Source: AE-B3B sp964543295
GTDB taxonomy: Bacteria; Aerophobota; Aerophobia; Aerophobales; AE-B3A
Assembly: GCA_964543295.1 (NCBI GenBank)
Contig: CAZIXA010000001.1
Location: 186,001 to 250,000 of the forward strand
Direction: 5' to 3'
DNA length: 64,000 bases
Shown: piece after piece, positions 9,077 through 18,526 of the stretch
Layout: each line of letters begins with the position of its first letter
Numbering within the stretch: position 1 is the first letter of the stretch
Notes under the pieces: generated by a model
What the model saw: only the letters and a program-made list of their open reading frames with translations
Told to the model about the DNA's origin: nothing
The model's database searches: none
Translations under genes and position numbers: made by a program

Positions 9077-11735
9077 GATTCTTCGGCAGAAGTTGGTTCA
9101 CAATAAGAGGCAACTTTTCTAAAGCTGAGCTCACTGTTAAGGGATGTGAGGTTCCTCCCTGGGCAAAATCCCATCTTCCTCCCCCACTTCCCTCTGCCAG
9201 CCGACAGACCTCTTTTATTACCTTGTCAGCAGAGAGAGTCTTTTGGGTGGAAGCAGCTACCAGAAGGGCTTTATTTGGACGTAGGGAGGCTAACACTACT
9301 ATGCCCTTTTTTAATTTCGCCTTCAGCTTTTCTGCTGCTTCTCTGAGCATTTCGGCAGATAAATTATCCCATTTTCCACTCACCACTTTGACTTTTCCAA
9401 TCTCCTGGGCCTCCTCTAACATCTTAGTGATCTTTAAATTTACTGACTTCTCTTGCCATCTTTTTAACTCTCTATCTTGATTTTGAAGTCTTTCCTCTTT
9501 TTCTTGAAGACGGGTTAATATCCCATTCTCCGAAGTTCCTAATTTAGTAGCTATTGTTTTTAACAAATTTTCCTTCTCTTCATCCTGTTTTAGGGCCTTT
9601 TCCCCTACTAAAGCCTCTATTCTTCTTACACCAGAGGCTATGCCTGTTTCACTGATTATCTTCATCAATCCAATCTCTCCGAGGTTAGAAAGGTGAGTTC
9701 CTCCACAGACTTCTTTGCTAAACTCTCCAATATTCACCAACCTCACTCTTTCCTCATATTTTGGCTCAAAGAGAGCTATGGCACCTCTGCGGTGCGCTTC
9801 ATCCAGAGTGGTTTCCTCTACCATCACCGGAAGAACTTCTCTTATTTTCTCGTTCAGCAAAAGGGTTATCTTTCGAAGTTCATGCCTAGTTATAGCTGAA
9901 AAATAAGTAAAGTCGAAGCGTAATCTATCCTCATCAACCAGAGAACCACTTTGTTTGACAGTTCTACCTAAAATTTCCCTCAAGACTGCCTGCAAAAGAT
10001 GAGTAGCTGTATGGGCACGAGAAATAGCCTTCCTTCTCGGCTTATCAACCTCGGCAGTTACCTTCTCTCCCTTTTTAAGCGTACCTTTTAACATCTTCAC
10101 TCGGTGAAAAATGAGCTCCTCATTCATTTTCTGAGTATCCAATACCTGAGCTCGACTGTTAGAAGTAAATACGAGACCCTGGTCTCCTATTTGTCCGCCT
10201 CCCTCCGGATAAAAGGGAGTGGATTTCAGGATAAGTTCTCCTTCCTCCCCCTGACCTATCTTCTCTACTTCTACTCCTCGTTTGATGATTCCCACCAGTG
10301 TAGTATCTAACTCCAACCTTTTATATCCCTGGAAGATTTTTGCCGGGTCTAGCTTATATTCTAGTTTTAGTTTCTCAAAAATTTCCTTCCCTATCCCACT
10401 TGCTTTAGTTATGGCTACGTTTACGTTCTCTGTTACCTTTACCATCTCCTCGATGGTTATCTTCCTACTTCTTTCTTTTTGCTCAGTTAATAATTTATCG
10501 TATTCCTCTCTGTTTACACTCAATCCCTCTTCCCCTGCTATTTCTTCAGTCAGTTCTATAGGAAAACCGTAAGTATCGTACAACCGAAAGACATCTCGGG
10601 GAGGAATCAGTTTCTTTCCCTTTGCTTTTAGATTCCCAATTAGGGCATCTAGGATTCTCATTCCTCTGCTTAAAGTATCCCGAAAATTCTCCTCCTCTGC
10701 CTTAATGACCGAGACTATCTGGCCTTGCTTCTTCTTAAGATGAGGATAGGGCTCCTCCATCAATTTGGCCACTGTGGTGACTCCCTGATAAAGGAAAGGG
10801 TCCTCCAGACCCAATCTTCTCCCCAGACGGTGGGCACGTCGAAGAATTCTCCTCACCACATATCCCCTCCCCACGTTGGAAGGTAGAATTTCCTCTCCCA
10901 AGAGAAAGGTCAAGGCGCGCAGATGATCACAGATTGTCCTGAAGCTCTTTTCCTGATGTATCTTCTCGGGAAGAAGATTTTTCAACCAATCAAGAATGGG
11001 ACTGAATAAATCAGTCTGATAATCGTCCTCTACCTCCTGGAGCACTGAAGCAGTCCTTTCCAAACCCATTCCAGTGTCGATGTTTTTTGAAGGCAGAGGA
11101 GAGAGCCTCCCGGCTTTGTCTCGATTAAACTGCATGAAAACAAGATTCCATAGTTCGATCCATCTTGAGCAGCTACACCCAGGCTCACAGTGCGTTTTTC
11201 CACAGCCAAAGCTTTGCCCCCTATCAAAGAAAATCTCTGTGTCCGGTCCACAGGGCCCCACTTCAGCTAAAGACCAGAAGTTGCCTTCTTCACCTTTTTT
11301 TAAGATCTTTGAGGGAACAATACCTATTTTTTTCCAGATCTTATAAGTCTCCTCATCTTCTCTGAATATGGTAATCCAAAGATTTTCTTTCTCCAAGCCC
11401 AATTCTTTAGTAACAAATTCCCACCCCCACTCACATGCCTCGCGTTTGAAATAGTCACCCAGGGAGAAATTGCCCAGCATCTCGAAAAGAGTATGATGGT
11501 GCGGAGTCTGGCCCACTTTCTCCAGATCGCTGGTACGAAAACAAACTTGACAAGAAGCAAGACGAGAGACTGGAGGTCTCTTTTTCCCTAAAAAGAATGC
11601 CTTAAGGGGAACCATCCCTGCAATAGTAAATAAAAGTGCAGGATCATCGATTGATAAGGGCGCCGATGGCTGAATGAGATGGTCCCTTTCTTTAAAAAAA
11701 TCGAGGAACCTTCTTCTAATCTCATTTCCTGTCAT
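9072..11735 (-). CDS. alaS: Alanyl-tRNA synthetase
   Basis: AlaRS charges tRNA-Ala and hydrolyses mischarged Ser and Gly. The 887-residue class II enzyme has motif 1-3 sequence in its first ~240 residues and the zinc/editing motifs RAHTATHLL and CGGTHLSN near residues 565-670. A coiled-coil segment and a C-terminal C-Ala domain with a Gly-rich stretch (GSGGGRWDFAQGG) follow. The ATG is preceded by AGGGGAG. The matching tRNA-Ala (GGC) with its G3:U70 pair is at 58459. The stop codon falls inside the right arm of an inverted repeat (8954-9076). Confidence 0.96.
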   Translation of the reverse strand: MTGNEIRRRFLDFFKERDHLIQPSAPLSIDDPALLFTIAGMVPLKAFFLGKKRPPVSRLASCQVCFRTSDLEKVGQTPHHHTLFEMLGNFSLGDYFKREACEWGWEFVTKELGLEKENLWITIFREDEETYKIWKKIGIVPSKILKKGEEGNFWSLAEVGPCGPDTEIFFDRGQSFGCGKTHCEPGCSCSRWIELWNLVFMQFNRDKAGRLSPLPSKNIDTGMGLERTASVLQEVEDDYQTDLFSPILDWLKNLLPEKIHQEKSFRTICDHLRALTFLLGEEILPSNVGRGYVVRRILRRAHRLGRRLGLEDPFLYQGVTTVAKLMEEPYPHLKKKQGQIVSVIKAEEENFRDTLSRGMRILDALIGNLKAKGKKLIPPRDVFRLYDTYGFPIELTEEIAGEEGLSVNREEYDKLLTEQKERSRKITIEEMVKVTENVNVAITKASGIGKEIFEKLKLEYKLDPAKIFQGYKRLELDTTLVGIIKRGVEVEKIGQGEEGELILKSTPFYPEGGGQIGDQGLVFTSNSRAQVLDTQKMNEELIFHRVKMLKGTLKKGEKVTAEVDKPRRKAISRAHTATHLLQAVLREILGRTVKQSGSLVDEDRLRFDFTYFSAITRHELRKITLLLNEKIREVLPVMVEETTLDEAHRRGAIALFEPKYEERVRLVNIGEFSKEVCGGTHLSNLGEIGLMKIISETGIASGVRRIEALVGEKALKQDEEKENLLKTIATKLGTSENGILTRLQEKEERLQNQDRELKRWQEKSVNLKITKMLEEAQEIGKVKVVSGKWDNLSAEMLREAAEKLKAKLKKGIVVLASLRPNKALLVAASTQKTLSADKVIKEVCRLAEGSGGGRWDFAQGGTSHPLTVSSALEKLPLIVNQLLPKNR

Positions 11736-11795
11736 AAGTAAACTCCCCTCTTAGCGGATAGCGTTTAGCGTATAGTTTTTACTATCCACTATTTT

Positions 11796-13760
11796 TTACA
11801 TTGTCCGTAGAGGATCTACATCTACTACTGCTCTAACTCCTTGAATACCACTAAATAAAGAGTTCAGTTTTTTTTCTAGAATCTGTCTCATGGAAGACAA
11901 ATTTTTATCTTTTAAAACCAGATGATAGCGATATTTTCCTTTTATTTTAGCAAAAGGACAGGAAGAAGGACCCAAAAATTCTATTCCTTCTCCCTCTATT
12001 TTTTCTCTCAGTGCTTCTGCCACTTCCTCTACACCTGTCTTTACTCTTCCTTCTAGAAGGATTCTTAGCCAATGTAGATAGGGTGGATACTCTAAATCTT
12101 TTCTTATCTGAGCTTCTCTCTCATAAAAATCCTCTTCTTTTCCTGCCAATGCTTCTATAGTATAGTGAGTAGGATTGTAAGTCTGAATAATCAACCTGCC
12201 TTGAGGTTTCATTAATCTTTTTATCTTGGTAAGAAGTTGGAAAAGATATTCTCCCGCTCTAAAGTCAGGCAAATTCAGTAAACCGTCTGCTAGAATGATG
12301 CCAACCAGACTAACATAGGACAAAATCTCTTCTCTGATGATCAACTGGGTGCCTACTAAAATATCAATTTTTTTCTCTATCAAATCACTCTTTAGCTTTT
12401 TATAGAGCAGAGAAGAATTGATGATATCCAGATCACCGCGCCTGACACAAGCTTTGGGAAATTTTTTTTTCACTTCTATCTCTAACTGTTCTGTCCCTAA
12501 TCCTACACCACGAACGTAGCTTCCCTTACAGGAAGGACAAACTCGAGGAGCTTTTTCTTCATAACCGCAATAATGGCAGGTTAACTCACCCTTCAAATGA
12601 AGAGTAAGACTTATATCGCAATTAGGACAACGAGGTACTTTTCCACACTCTTGACAGAGAAGAAAATTAGCAAAACCACGTCTATTAAAAAAAAGAAGGG
12701 CAGCGTCATTTTCTTCTAGATTTTTCTCTATTTCTTCTTCCAAAGTCAGGGAAAAGATTCTATCTTTTTCCTTACGCATATCTATAACTCTCACCCGGCG
12801 AGACTTACTGCTATTGAGAGAAAATTCAACAAATTTATAAATTCCCCTCTTTGCCCGATACCAGGATTCCAAAGAAGGACTTGCCGTGAGTAGAACTACA
12901 GGGAAACCTTCTATTTGTGCCCGTTTAATAGCAACATCCCGCAGGTGATAGCGCGGTACTTCTATCTGTTTATAGGCAGAATTCTCTTCCTCTTCAATTA
13001 TAATTAAGCCTAACCTGCTAAAGGGAGCGAATACAGCCGATCGCGTTCCTATGGCCAGCCATACCTCTCCCCTGCTTATTTTACACCATTCTTCATATCT
13101 TTGTTTGGAGGAAAGGCGACTATGAAGAATAGCTATCTCTTCTTCATAATAAGAGTGGATCAACTCTTTCAAAACAGGAAGATAGCTGATCTCGGGAACA
13201 ATTAAAATAACCTGCTTTTCTTTCTCTAGGGTTTTTTTTATTAAGAGGAGGTATAAAGATTTCTTTTTCTCATTATCCTCTGTTTTAAAAAGAAAGACCC
13301 CTTTTTCTTTAAGAAAAGAAACACTCTCATTATTTTCCCCCACCATAGAGCTTAATTTTCCAAATTTTCGACCAGCAGAAGTTTTTCTCTCGAGGTCTTT
13401 GCTTCTCTGGGTTCTAAAGGTCTCCTGGATGGGAAAGATTGAATGAAGAGCTTGCCCTAAGGAACAACAATAGTAATCACTTATCCACTTTCCCAGCTTA
13501 ATGAAACTATTACTTAGGGGAGGAAAATCCTTCATCACCTTGACAATTTCCTTTAGATTTCCCCTGCTCTGTGCTCTTTCTATCTTGTCCACCACAAAAC
13601 CGCTTAAGATTTTCCTTTTAAAGGGAACCAGCACTTTTCCCCCTATCTTAACTCGAGAGCTGATTTCTGCAGGAACCTTATAAGCAAAGGATTGATTCAA
13701 AGGAAGATTCAATACCACTTTGATATACTTCACTTTACCATCCGATGTCATTTTACCCAT
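11796..13760 (-). CDS. priA: PriA-like primosomal protein, apparently ATPase-deficient
   Basis: PriA normally reloads the replisome at stalled forks and is a zinc-dependent superfamily 2 helicase. This 654-residue protein keeps the N-terminal 3'-DNA-binding domain (LPLNQSFAYKVP). It also keeps all eight zinc cysteines between residues 369 and 411 and the C-terminal domain (RLIIQTYNPTHY). The helicase core is altered. The expected GxTGSGKTE Walker A is replaced by FKTEDNEKKKS (about 159-168). The DEEH box is EEEE (about 256-259). The GRAGR motif VI is replaced by KIKRLM (about 512-517). It is likely a structural, non-hydrolysing PriA, as reported for the Deinococcus radiodurans pseudohelicase. 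The start (ATG 13760 or a downstream codon) is uncertain. Confidence 0.88.
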   Translation of the reverse strand: MGKMTSDGKVKYIKVVLNLPLNQSFAYKVPAEISSRVKIGGKVLVPFKRKILSGFVVDKIERAQSRGNLKEIVKVMKDFPPLSNSFIKLGKWISDYYCCSLGQALHSIFPIQETFRTQRSKDLERKTSAGRKFGKLSSMVGENNESVSFLKEKGVFLFKTEDNEKKKSLYLLLIKKTLEKEKQVILIVPEISYLPVLKELIHSYYEEEIAILHSRLSSKQRYEEWCKISRGEVWLAIGTRSAVFAPFSRLGLIIIEEEENSAYKQIEVPRYHLRDVAIKRAQIEGFPVVLLTASPSLESWYRAKRGIYKFVEFSLNSSKSRRVRVIDMRKEKDRIFSLTLEEEIEKNLEENDAALLFFNRRGFANFLLCQECGKVPRCPNCDISLTLHLKGELTCHYCGYEEKAPRVCPSCKGSYVRGVGLGTEQLEIEVKKKFPKACVRRGDLDIINSSLLYKKLKSDLIEKKIDILVGTQLIIREEILSYVSLVGIILADGLLNLPDFRAGEYLFQLLTKIKRLMKPQGRLIIQTYNPTHYTIEALAGKEEDFYEREAQIRKDLEYPPYLHWLRILLEGRVKTGVEEVAEALREKIEGEGIEFLGPSSCPFAKIKGKYRYHLVLKDKNLSSMRQILEKKLNSLFSGIQGVRAVVDVDPLRTM

Positions 13761-13907
13761 TTTTTATGGCAACTTCCTTCATCGACAAAGAGGAAATTAT
13801 GCGAGACTAATTCACACTTTATTGAAATCTTCAGAAAAATCAAGCTACCGAATTAAATCACATAAAGTCTAGCCCAAAATGGAAAAGAAATCCTTTAAGG
13901 AAAGATT

Positions 13908-15686
13908 TTACTGGGGTGGGAATGACTTTTCTCTGAGCTTTATATGAAGCTCCTTGAGCTGTTCATCATCCACAGGGGAAGGAGCCTGGGTCATTAAAGA
14001 AACGGCTTTTTGAGTTTTAGGAAAGGGAATAACCTCCCTTATAGATGCTGCTCCCGCCAGTATCATCACCAGACGATCTAGTCCCAGGGCAATTCCTCCA
14101 TGCGGAGGAGCCCCAAAAGAGAGAGCCTCAAGGAGAAAACCAAATCTTTTTCTTGCCTGAAGAGAATCTATTCCTAAGATTTCTAGGATCCTTTCCTGGA
14201 TTTTTCTTCGGTGGATCCTTATACTTCCTCCTCCAATTTCTTCACCGTTCAAGACAATATCGTAACTGCGAGCCCTGACTTTCTTGGGGTGAACCTCTAA
14301 GAGTGGCAGATCTTCCTCTTTAGGAGAGGTAAAGGGGTGATGGCGGGCAGCCAATCTTCCTTCCTCATCTTGCTCAAATAAAGGAAAATCTACGATCCAT
14401 ACTAATTGATATACATCCTTAGGAATTAGATTGAACCTTTTTCCCAGGCAAAGACGAAGTTGAGCTAAAGACGCGGCCACCACTTCCTTTCTATCGGCTA
14501 CAAAGAAAAGGGCATCTCCTTTTTCACCCTCCATATGCTCTATTATCCTTAAAAGAATAGTCTTGGGGAAAAATTTACTTAGAGGTGATTTTATCTTTTC
14601 AGGAGTAAGAAGAATCCAACTTAATCCCTTAGCTCCGTAAGGTTCTATCCTCTGGGATAGATCCTCTAATTCTTTACGAGAAAGGCGAGATCCCCCAGGA
14701 AGACTTAATCCTTTCACTTCTCCTCCCTGGGCCAAGCACCTATGAAAGACGGGGAATTTACTCTGGCCAGCCAAAGAAGAGATGTTCTTTAACTCCAATC
14801 CAAATCGAGTGTCGGGTTTATCGATGCCAAATCGATCCATAGCCTCTTCATAACCAAGACGAGGAAAGGGAATTTTCAGGGATATTCCCAGGGTTTTTTT
14901 AAATACATGAACCAGCATGGGCTCGACCAGATTATATATATCGTTTTCTTCAATGAATGAAGCTTCTATGTCTATCTGGGTGTGTTCTGGCTGTCTGTCC
15001 GCTCGTAAGTCTTCATCTCGAAAACACCTCACAATCTGAAAGTATCGATCGAAACCGGCCACCATCAAAAGTTGTTTGAATAACTGGGGAGACTGAGGAA
15101 GGGCATAGAATTCTCCCGGATTTACACGAGAGGGAACTAGATAATCTCTTGCTCCCTCAGGAGTACTGCGGGTCAAAAAGGGGGTTTCTATTTCCATAAA
15201 ACCCTTTTTATCGAGGTAACTGCGTACCTGTTTAGTTACCTCATATCTCAGGCGAAGATTTCTTTGCATCACTGCCCTTCGTAGATCCAGATATCTATAT
15301 TTTAGTCTGGTTTCCTCACTTGCCTCAATCTCATCTTGAATAGGAAAAGGAAGAGATTTAGATATATTTAGAATTTCCAGATTTTCCACTATCACTTCTA
15401 TCTCTCCCGTCTCGAGCTCTAGGTTTACCGATTCAACTGGGCGCATTCTCACTTCACCCTCTACTGCAATTACCCACCCTTCTCTCAAGCTGCGGGCTAG
15501 CAGGTGACTTTCTTCATCTACCTTGGGATTGAAAACAACCTGAACAACTCCTGATTTATCACCTAGATCAATAAAAATCAATCCTCCATGATCTCGCCTT
15601 TTTTTCACCCATCCAGCTAAAATAATGGTTTCACCCTCGTTTTTTTTACTCAAATTTCCACAAAAGTGGTCTCGCTTCAACTTCAT
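13908..15686 (-). CDS. aspS: Aspartyl-tRNA synthetase
   Basis: AspRS charges tRNA-Asp. The 592-residue length and layout are those of the bacterial type. An N-terminal OB-fold anticodon-binding domain (GWVKKRRDHGGLIFIDL) comes first, then the class II core with motif 2 near FRDEDLRADRQPEHTQID. The bacterial GAD insertion lies in the middle, and motif 3 GIALGLDRL is near residue 535. Whether it is discriminating or also charges tRNA-Asn cannot be told by eye. It follows hisS in the same direction across an 80-bp gap that holds a dispersed repeat. Confidence 0.95.
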   Translation of the reverse strand: MKLKRDHFCGNLSKKNEGETIILAGWVKKRRDHGGLIFIDLGDKSGVVQVVFNPKVDEESHLLARSLREGWVIAVEGEVRMRPVESVNLELETGEIEVIVENLEILNISKSLPFPIQDEIEASEETRLKYRYLDLRRAVMQRNLRLRYEVTKQVRSYLDKKGFMEIETPFLTRSTPEGARDYLVPSRVNPGEFYALPQSPQLFKQLLMVAGFDRYFQIVRCFRDEDLRADRQPEHTQIDIEASFIEENDIYNLVEPMLVHVFKKTLGISLKIPFPRLGYEEAMDRFGIDKPDTRFGLELKNISSLAGQSKFPVFHRCLAQGGEVKGLSLPGGSRLSRKELEDLSQRIEPYGAKGLSWILLTPEKIKSPLSKFFPKTILLRIIEHMEGEKGDALFFVADRKEVVAASLAQLRLCLGKRFNLIPKDVYQLVWIVDFPLFEQDEEGRLAARHHPFTSPKEEDLPLLEVHPKKVRARSYDIVLNGEEIGGGSIRIHRRKIQERILEILGIDSLQARKRFGFLLEALSFGAPPHGGIALGLDRLVMILAGAASIREVIPFPKTQKAVSLMTQAPSPVDDEQLKELHIKLREKSFPPQ

Positions 15687-15720
15687 ATTAGCCGTTCCCG
15701 TTTAGTCTGCGGTCAAGAAG

Positions 15721-15778
15721 TATCTCGGGACTCTTCCCCTCGATACCCGTATAAATCTTCTAAATACTAACACTTTCC
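15721..15778 (-). repeat. 58-bp dispersed repeat, copy A
   Basis: Read on the minus strand this stretch matches the plus strand at 20691-20748 in 54 of 58 positions by direct comparison. The shared text begins GGAAAGT, includes TTTAGAAGATTTATAC and ends GTCCCGAGATA. The hisS stop codon (15767-15769) and last codons are inside it. It contains a weak dyad around the AGAG loop. The function is unknown. Confidence 0.6.
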
Positions 15779-17023
15779 TGAGAAATCAAGAAGTTTCACT
15801 TCGTCCCATCCTACTTTTTTCTGCTGACCTGACTCCATGTCCCGGAGAATAAACTTCCCTTCCTCTACCTCTTTTCCTCCTACAATTATTACCCATCTGG
15901 CCCGTTTTTTATTGGCGATCTTTAACTGAGAAGAAAGGCTCTTTGGTGAGAGGTTAACCCTGGTTCTTATTCTCTGACCGCGAAGAATCCTAGCCAAACA
16001 GTATCCGGCCGTTAGTCCTTCCTCGTCCAGCGTAGCTATGTGAATCACAGAAGAATATTGGGAATGGAGCTCTTTATGCTCTTTTTTTAAGGCGACTAAC
16101 AACCGATCTACTCCTATAGCAAAACCTATGGCTGGAATAGAGGGACCTCCTAATTCTTCTACCAGGTCATCATACCTTCCCCCGGCGCAAATAGTAGCCT
16201 GTGGTCCCAGTAGTGATGAGACGATCTCAAAAATAGTGCGGGTATAGTAGTCAAGTCCCCTCACTAAATGAGGATCAATGCTGAACTTAATGTGAGCGTC
16301 TTTTAAACCCGTTCTTACCTTTTTGAAATGATTCTGACAATCTTCACATAAATAATCTCCAATCACGGGAGCTCTTTTTATTGTGGGTTGGCACTCCTCT
16401 TTCTTACAATCCAAAACCCGGAGGATGTTATATTGATAGCGTCTGCGACAATTAGAACAAAGGTTGGCCAGATTGAGTTTAAGATATTCCTTGAGTCGAT
16501 CCTCATAAACTGGACGGCATTTCTTGCATCCAATGGAATTTACCTGAATATGAAAATTGGCTAATCCTATTTTTTTAAAGAATTCAGCTCCTATCTCTAT
16601 AACTTCCACGTCAAGCTGTGGACTTATTTCCCCTATTGCCTCCACTCCTATTTGGTGAAACTCTCGAAGCCGAGCGGCCTGAGGTCTCTCATATCTAAAC
16701 ATAGGACCCATATAGTAGACTTTCCATTCGAGGGAGTGTCCATACAGTTTGTGCTGGAGATAAGCCCGTACAACGGAGGCGGTGGCTTCTGGACGTAGGG
16801 ATAGACTCCTTCCCTTTTTGTCCTTGAAGGTATACATCTGTTTGCCGGCATCGGTTTCTTTTCCTAAACTGCGAAGGAAAAGCTCGGTGCGTTCAAAAGT
16901 AGGGATTCTTATCTCCTCATATCCGTACAAAGAAAAAAGGAAAGAAGCCTCTTTTTCGATCCATTGATATTGGAGGGTTTGCTGAGGAAGTAGATCCTCT
17001 ACTCCTCTAGGGGACTGAATCAT
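15767..17023 (-). CDS. hisS: Histidyl-tRNA synthetase
   Basis: HisRS charges tRNA-His. The 418-residue class II enzyme begins with the QSPRGVEDLLPQQ segment typical of the family. It has motif 2 near MFRYERPQAARLREFHQIG and the two histidine-binding motifs LVRGLDYYTRTIFE and AGGRYDDL. The C-terminal anticodon-binding domain closes with VIIVGGKEVEEG. A cluster of cysteines around residues 175-225 (CKKC, CSNC, CEDC) resembles a zinc site present in some HisRS. Its start overlaps the end of mltG by 17 bp. Its final codons lie in a dispersed repeat. Confidence 0.95.
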   Translation of the reverse strand: MIQSPRGVEDLLPQQTLQYQWIEKEASFLFSLYGYEEIRIPTFERTELFLRSLGKETDAGKQMYTFKDKKGRSLSLRPEATASVVRAYLQHKLYGHSLEWKVYYMGPMFRYERPQAARLREFHQIGVEAIGEISPQLDVEVIEIGAEFFKKIGLANFHIQVNSIGCKKCRPVYEDRLKEYLKLNLANLCSNCRRRYQYNILRVLDCKKEECQPTIKRAPVIGDYLCEDCQNHFKKVRTGLKDAHIKFSIDPHLVRGLDYYTRTIFEIVSSLLGPQATICAGGRYDDLVEELGGPSIPAIGFAIGVDRLLVALKKEHKELHSQYSSVIHIATLDEEGLTAGYCLARILRGQRIRTRVNLSPKSLSSQLKIANKKRARWVIIVGGKEVEEGKFILRDMESGQQKKVGWDEVKLLDFSGKC

Positions 17024-18065
17024 TAACCTGTTCCCTTTGATACTTATAAACTGCCTTCAGGTGCTGCTCGTAACTCTGACTAAATTGGTGGATTCCATTG
17101 CCTTTAGCCACAAAATAGAGGTAGTCCACCTCAGCTGGATACAATATCGCATAAATACTATCTTTTCCTGGACTACAGATAGGACCAGGTGGCAGCCCAT
17201 GATAAAGGTAGGTATTGTAAGAGGAGGGGGTCTTAAGTTCATTGAGAGTCAATCTCTCTCGAAAATCTCCCAAAGCGTACTTGACAGTGGGGTCTGCCCG
17301 CAGTCTTAATCCTTTCTGGAGACGATTATAAAAGACAGCAGCAATAATGGGTTTTTCTGAACTCACACAAGCCTCCTTCTCCACTATGGAAGCCAGAGTA
17401 ATTACATCTTTCAGAGAGAGGTGATGGTTTCCTTTCCAATTTTCATAGAGTGGACCCACGACTTCCCCAAATCGAACCAGGAACTTTTTCACCACTTCTT
17501 GGGAATTTTCATCGCTGGCGAAGTAATAGGTATCGGGATAAAGGTACCCCTCCAGACTCTCTTTAGGTAGTGGAAAAGTGCAATCTTGCTTAAAAATTTC
17601 GGGACTGTCTATTAACCTGAGAAAGACATCTTCTTTTACGACTCCCTTAGAGCCCAGAATTTTTGCTACTTCCCATTTGGGAAGTCCTTCGGGGATGGTG
17701 ACTCGATAGATCTTGATTTGTCCTTTCCTTAACTGGTGTAAAACCTCGATCAGAGTAGGGGAAGTTAACTCGTATTTACCTGCCTTGAGGTCTTTTTCCC
17801 AATTGAAGATTTTTGATAGAAGTATAAAAAGAAATGGGCTCTTTATAAGCTGGTGCTCAGATAAAATCTTGGCAATCCTCAAAGAGTCCGCTCCTTGAGG
17901 AATGAGAACCTCTACAGATTCCTGGTTATAAGAGGGAAAGAAAATCAGAGAGACAAACCAAACCACCAAAAGAAACACTCCTATTATGCATACATTCTTC
18001 CACCATAATTTCTTGAAATTTTGGATTTTTGAGGTTTTCATGCGGCTAAGGCGATTCTCTTTCAC
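17007..18065 (-). CDS. mltG: Endolytic peptidoglycan transglycosylase MltG (YceG)
   Basis: MltG cuts nascent glycan strands at the membrane and is thought to set their length. The 352-residue protein has a short cytoplasmic tail, one transmembrane helix (about 24-44), a LysM-like subdomain and the YceG catalytic domain. That domain shows ASIVEKEA with the catalytic glutamate and the later motifs LRADPTVKYALG, TPSSYNTY and GLPPGPICSPG. The GTG at 18065 shares bases with the ruvX stop; an ATG at 18041 is an alternative start. The ruvX-mltG pairing is common in bacteria. Confidence 0.93.
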   Translation of the reverse strand: MKENRLSRMKTSKIQNFKKLWWKNVCIIGVFLLVVWFVSLIFFPSYNQESVEVLIPQGADSLRIAKILSEHQLIKSPFLFILLSKIFNWEKDLKAGKYELTSPTLIEVLHQLRKGQIKIYRVTIPEGLPKWEVAKILGSKGVVKEDVFLRLIDSPEIFKQDCTFPLPKESLEGYLYPDTYYFASDENSQEVVKKFLVRFGEVVGPLYENWKGNHHLSLKDVITLASIVEKEACVSSEKPIIAAVFYNRLQKGLRLRADPTVKYALGDFRERLTLNELKTPSSYNTYLYHGLPPGPICSPGKDSIYAILYPAEVDYLYFVAKGNGIHQFSQSYEQHLKAVYKYQREQVNDSVP

Positions 18066-18520
18066 TCTTGTGAGAGGGAAGAACTTAGAGGATTACCCTT
18101 CAAGTATTTCTGAGAATCTAGATAGTTCTGCAGAATCACAGTAGCGGCCACTTTGTCCCTGACCTTTTTCCTCTTGGAAAAACTTACCTTCGCCTCTTTT
18201 AAAACTCTCTCCGCAGCAGCCGTGGATAGTCTCTCGTCAAATAAGATTATTGGAATATCTATCCTTGCTGATAAATCTCTGACAAAGGAGCGCACCTTTT
18301 TTGCCTGCCACCCTTCCTCACCTTTCATATTCTTGGGCAGACCCACTACTATTTTTTTTACCTTATGTTGAGAGAGGAGCTTTCTAATTTGATCTATACT
18401 TTCATTGAAAGTAGCTTTAGACCACCTCATCTGACCTATCCCCTGGGCTACGGTTTGAGAAAGATCGCTCACTGCTAACCCGATACTTTTATCTCCTAAA
18501 TCCAGAGACAATACTCGCAT
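18062..18520 (-). CDS. ruvX: Putative pre-16S rRNA nuclease / Holliday junction resolvase YqgF
   Basis: The YqgF/RuvX family has an RNase H fold. In E. coli it is linked to maturation of the 16S rRNA 5' end. The 152-residue product has the first acidic motif LSLDLGDKSIGLAVSD, then VVGLPKNMKGEEG, the conserved DERLSTAAAE segment and a final KVRDKVAATVILQNYL with the last aspartate. It overlaps mltG by 4 bp and starts 6 bp after the zinc-ribbon gene, so it sits in a tight operon. Confidence 0.92.
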   Translation of the reverse strand: MRVLSLDLGDKSIGLAVSDLSQTVAQGIGQMRWSKATFNESIDQIRKLLSQHKVKKIVVGLPKNMKGEEGWQAKKVRSFVRDLSARIDIPIILFDERLSTAAAERVLKEAKVSFSKRKKVRDKVAATVILQNYLDSQKYLKGNPLSSSLSQE

Positions 18521-18526
18521 CTTTCC

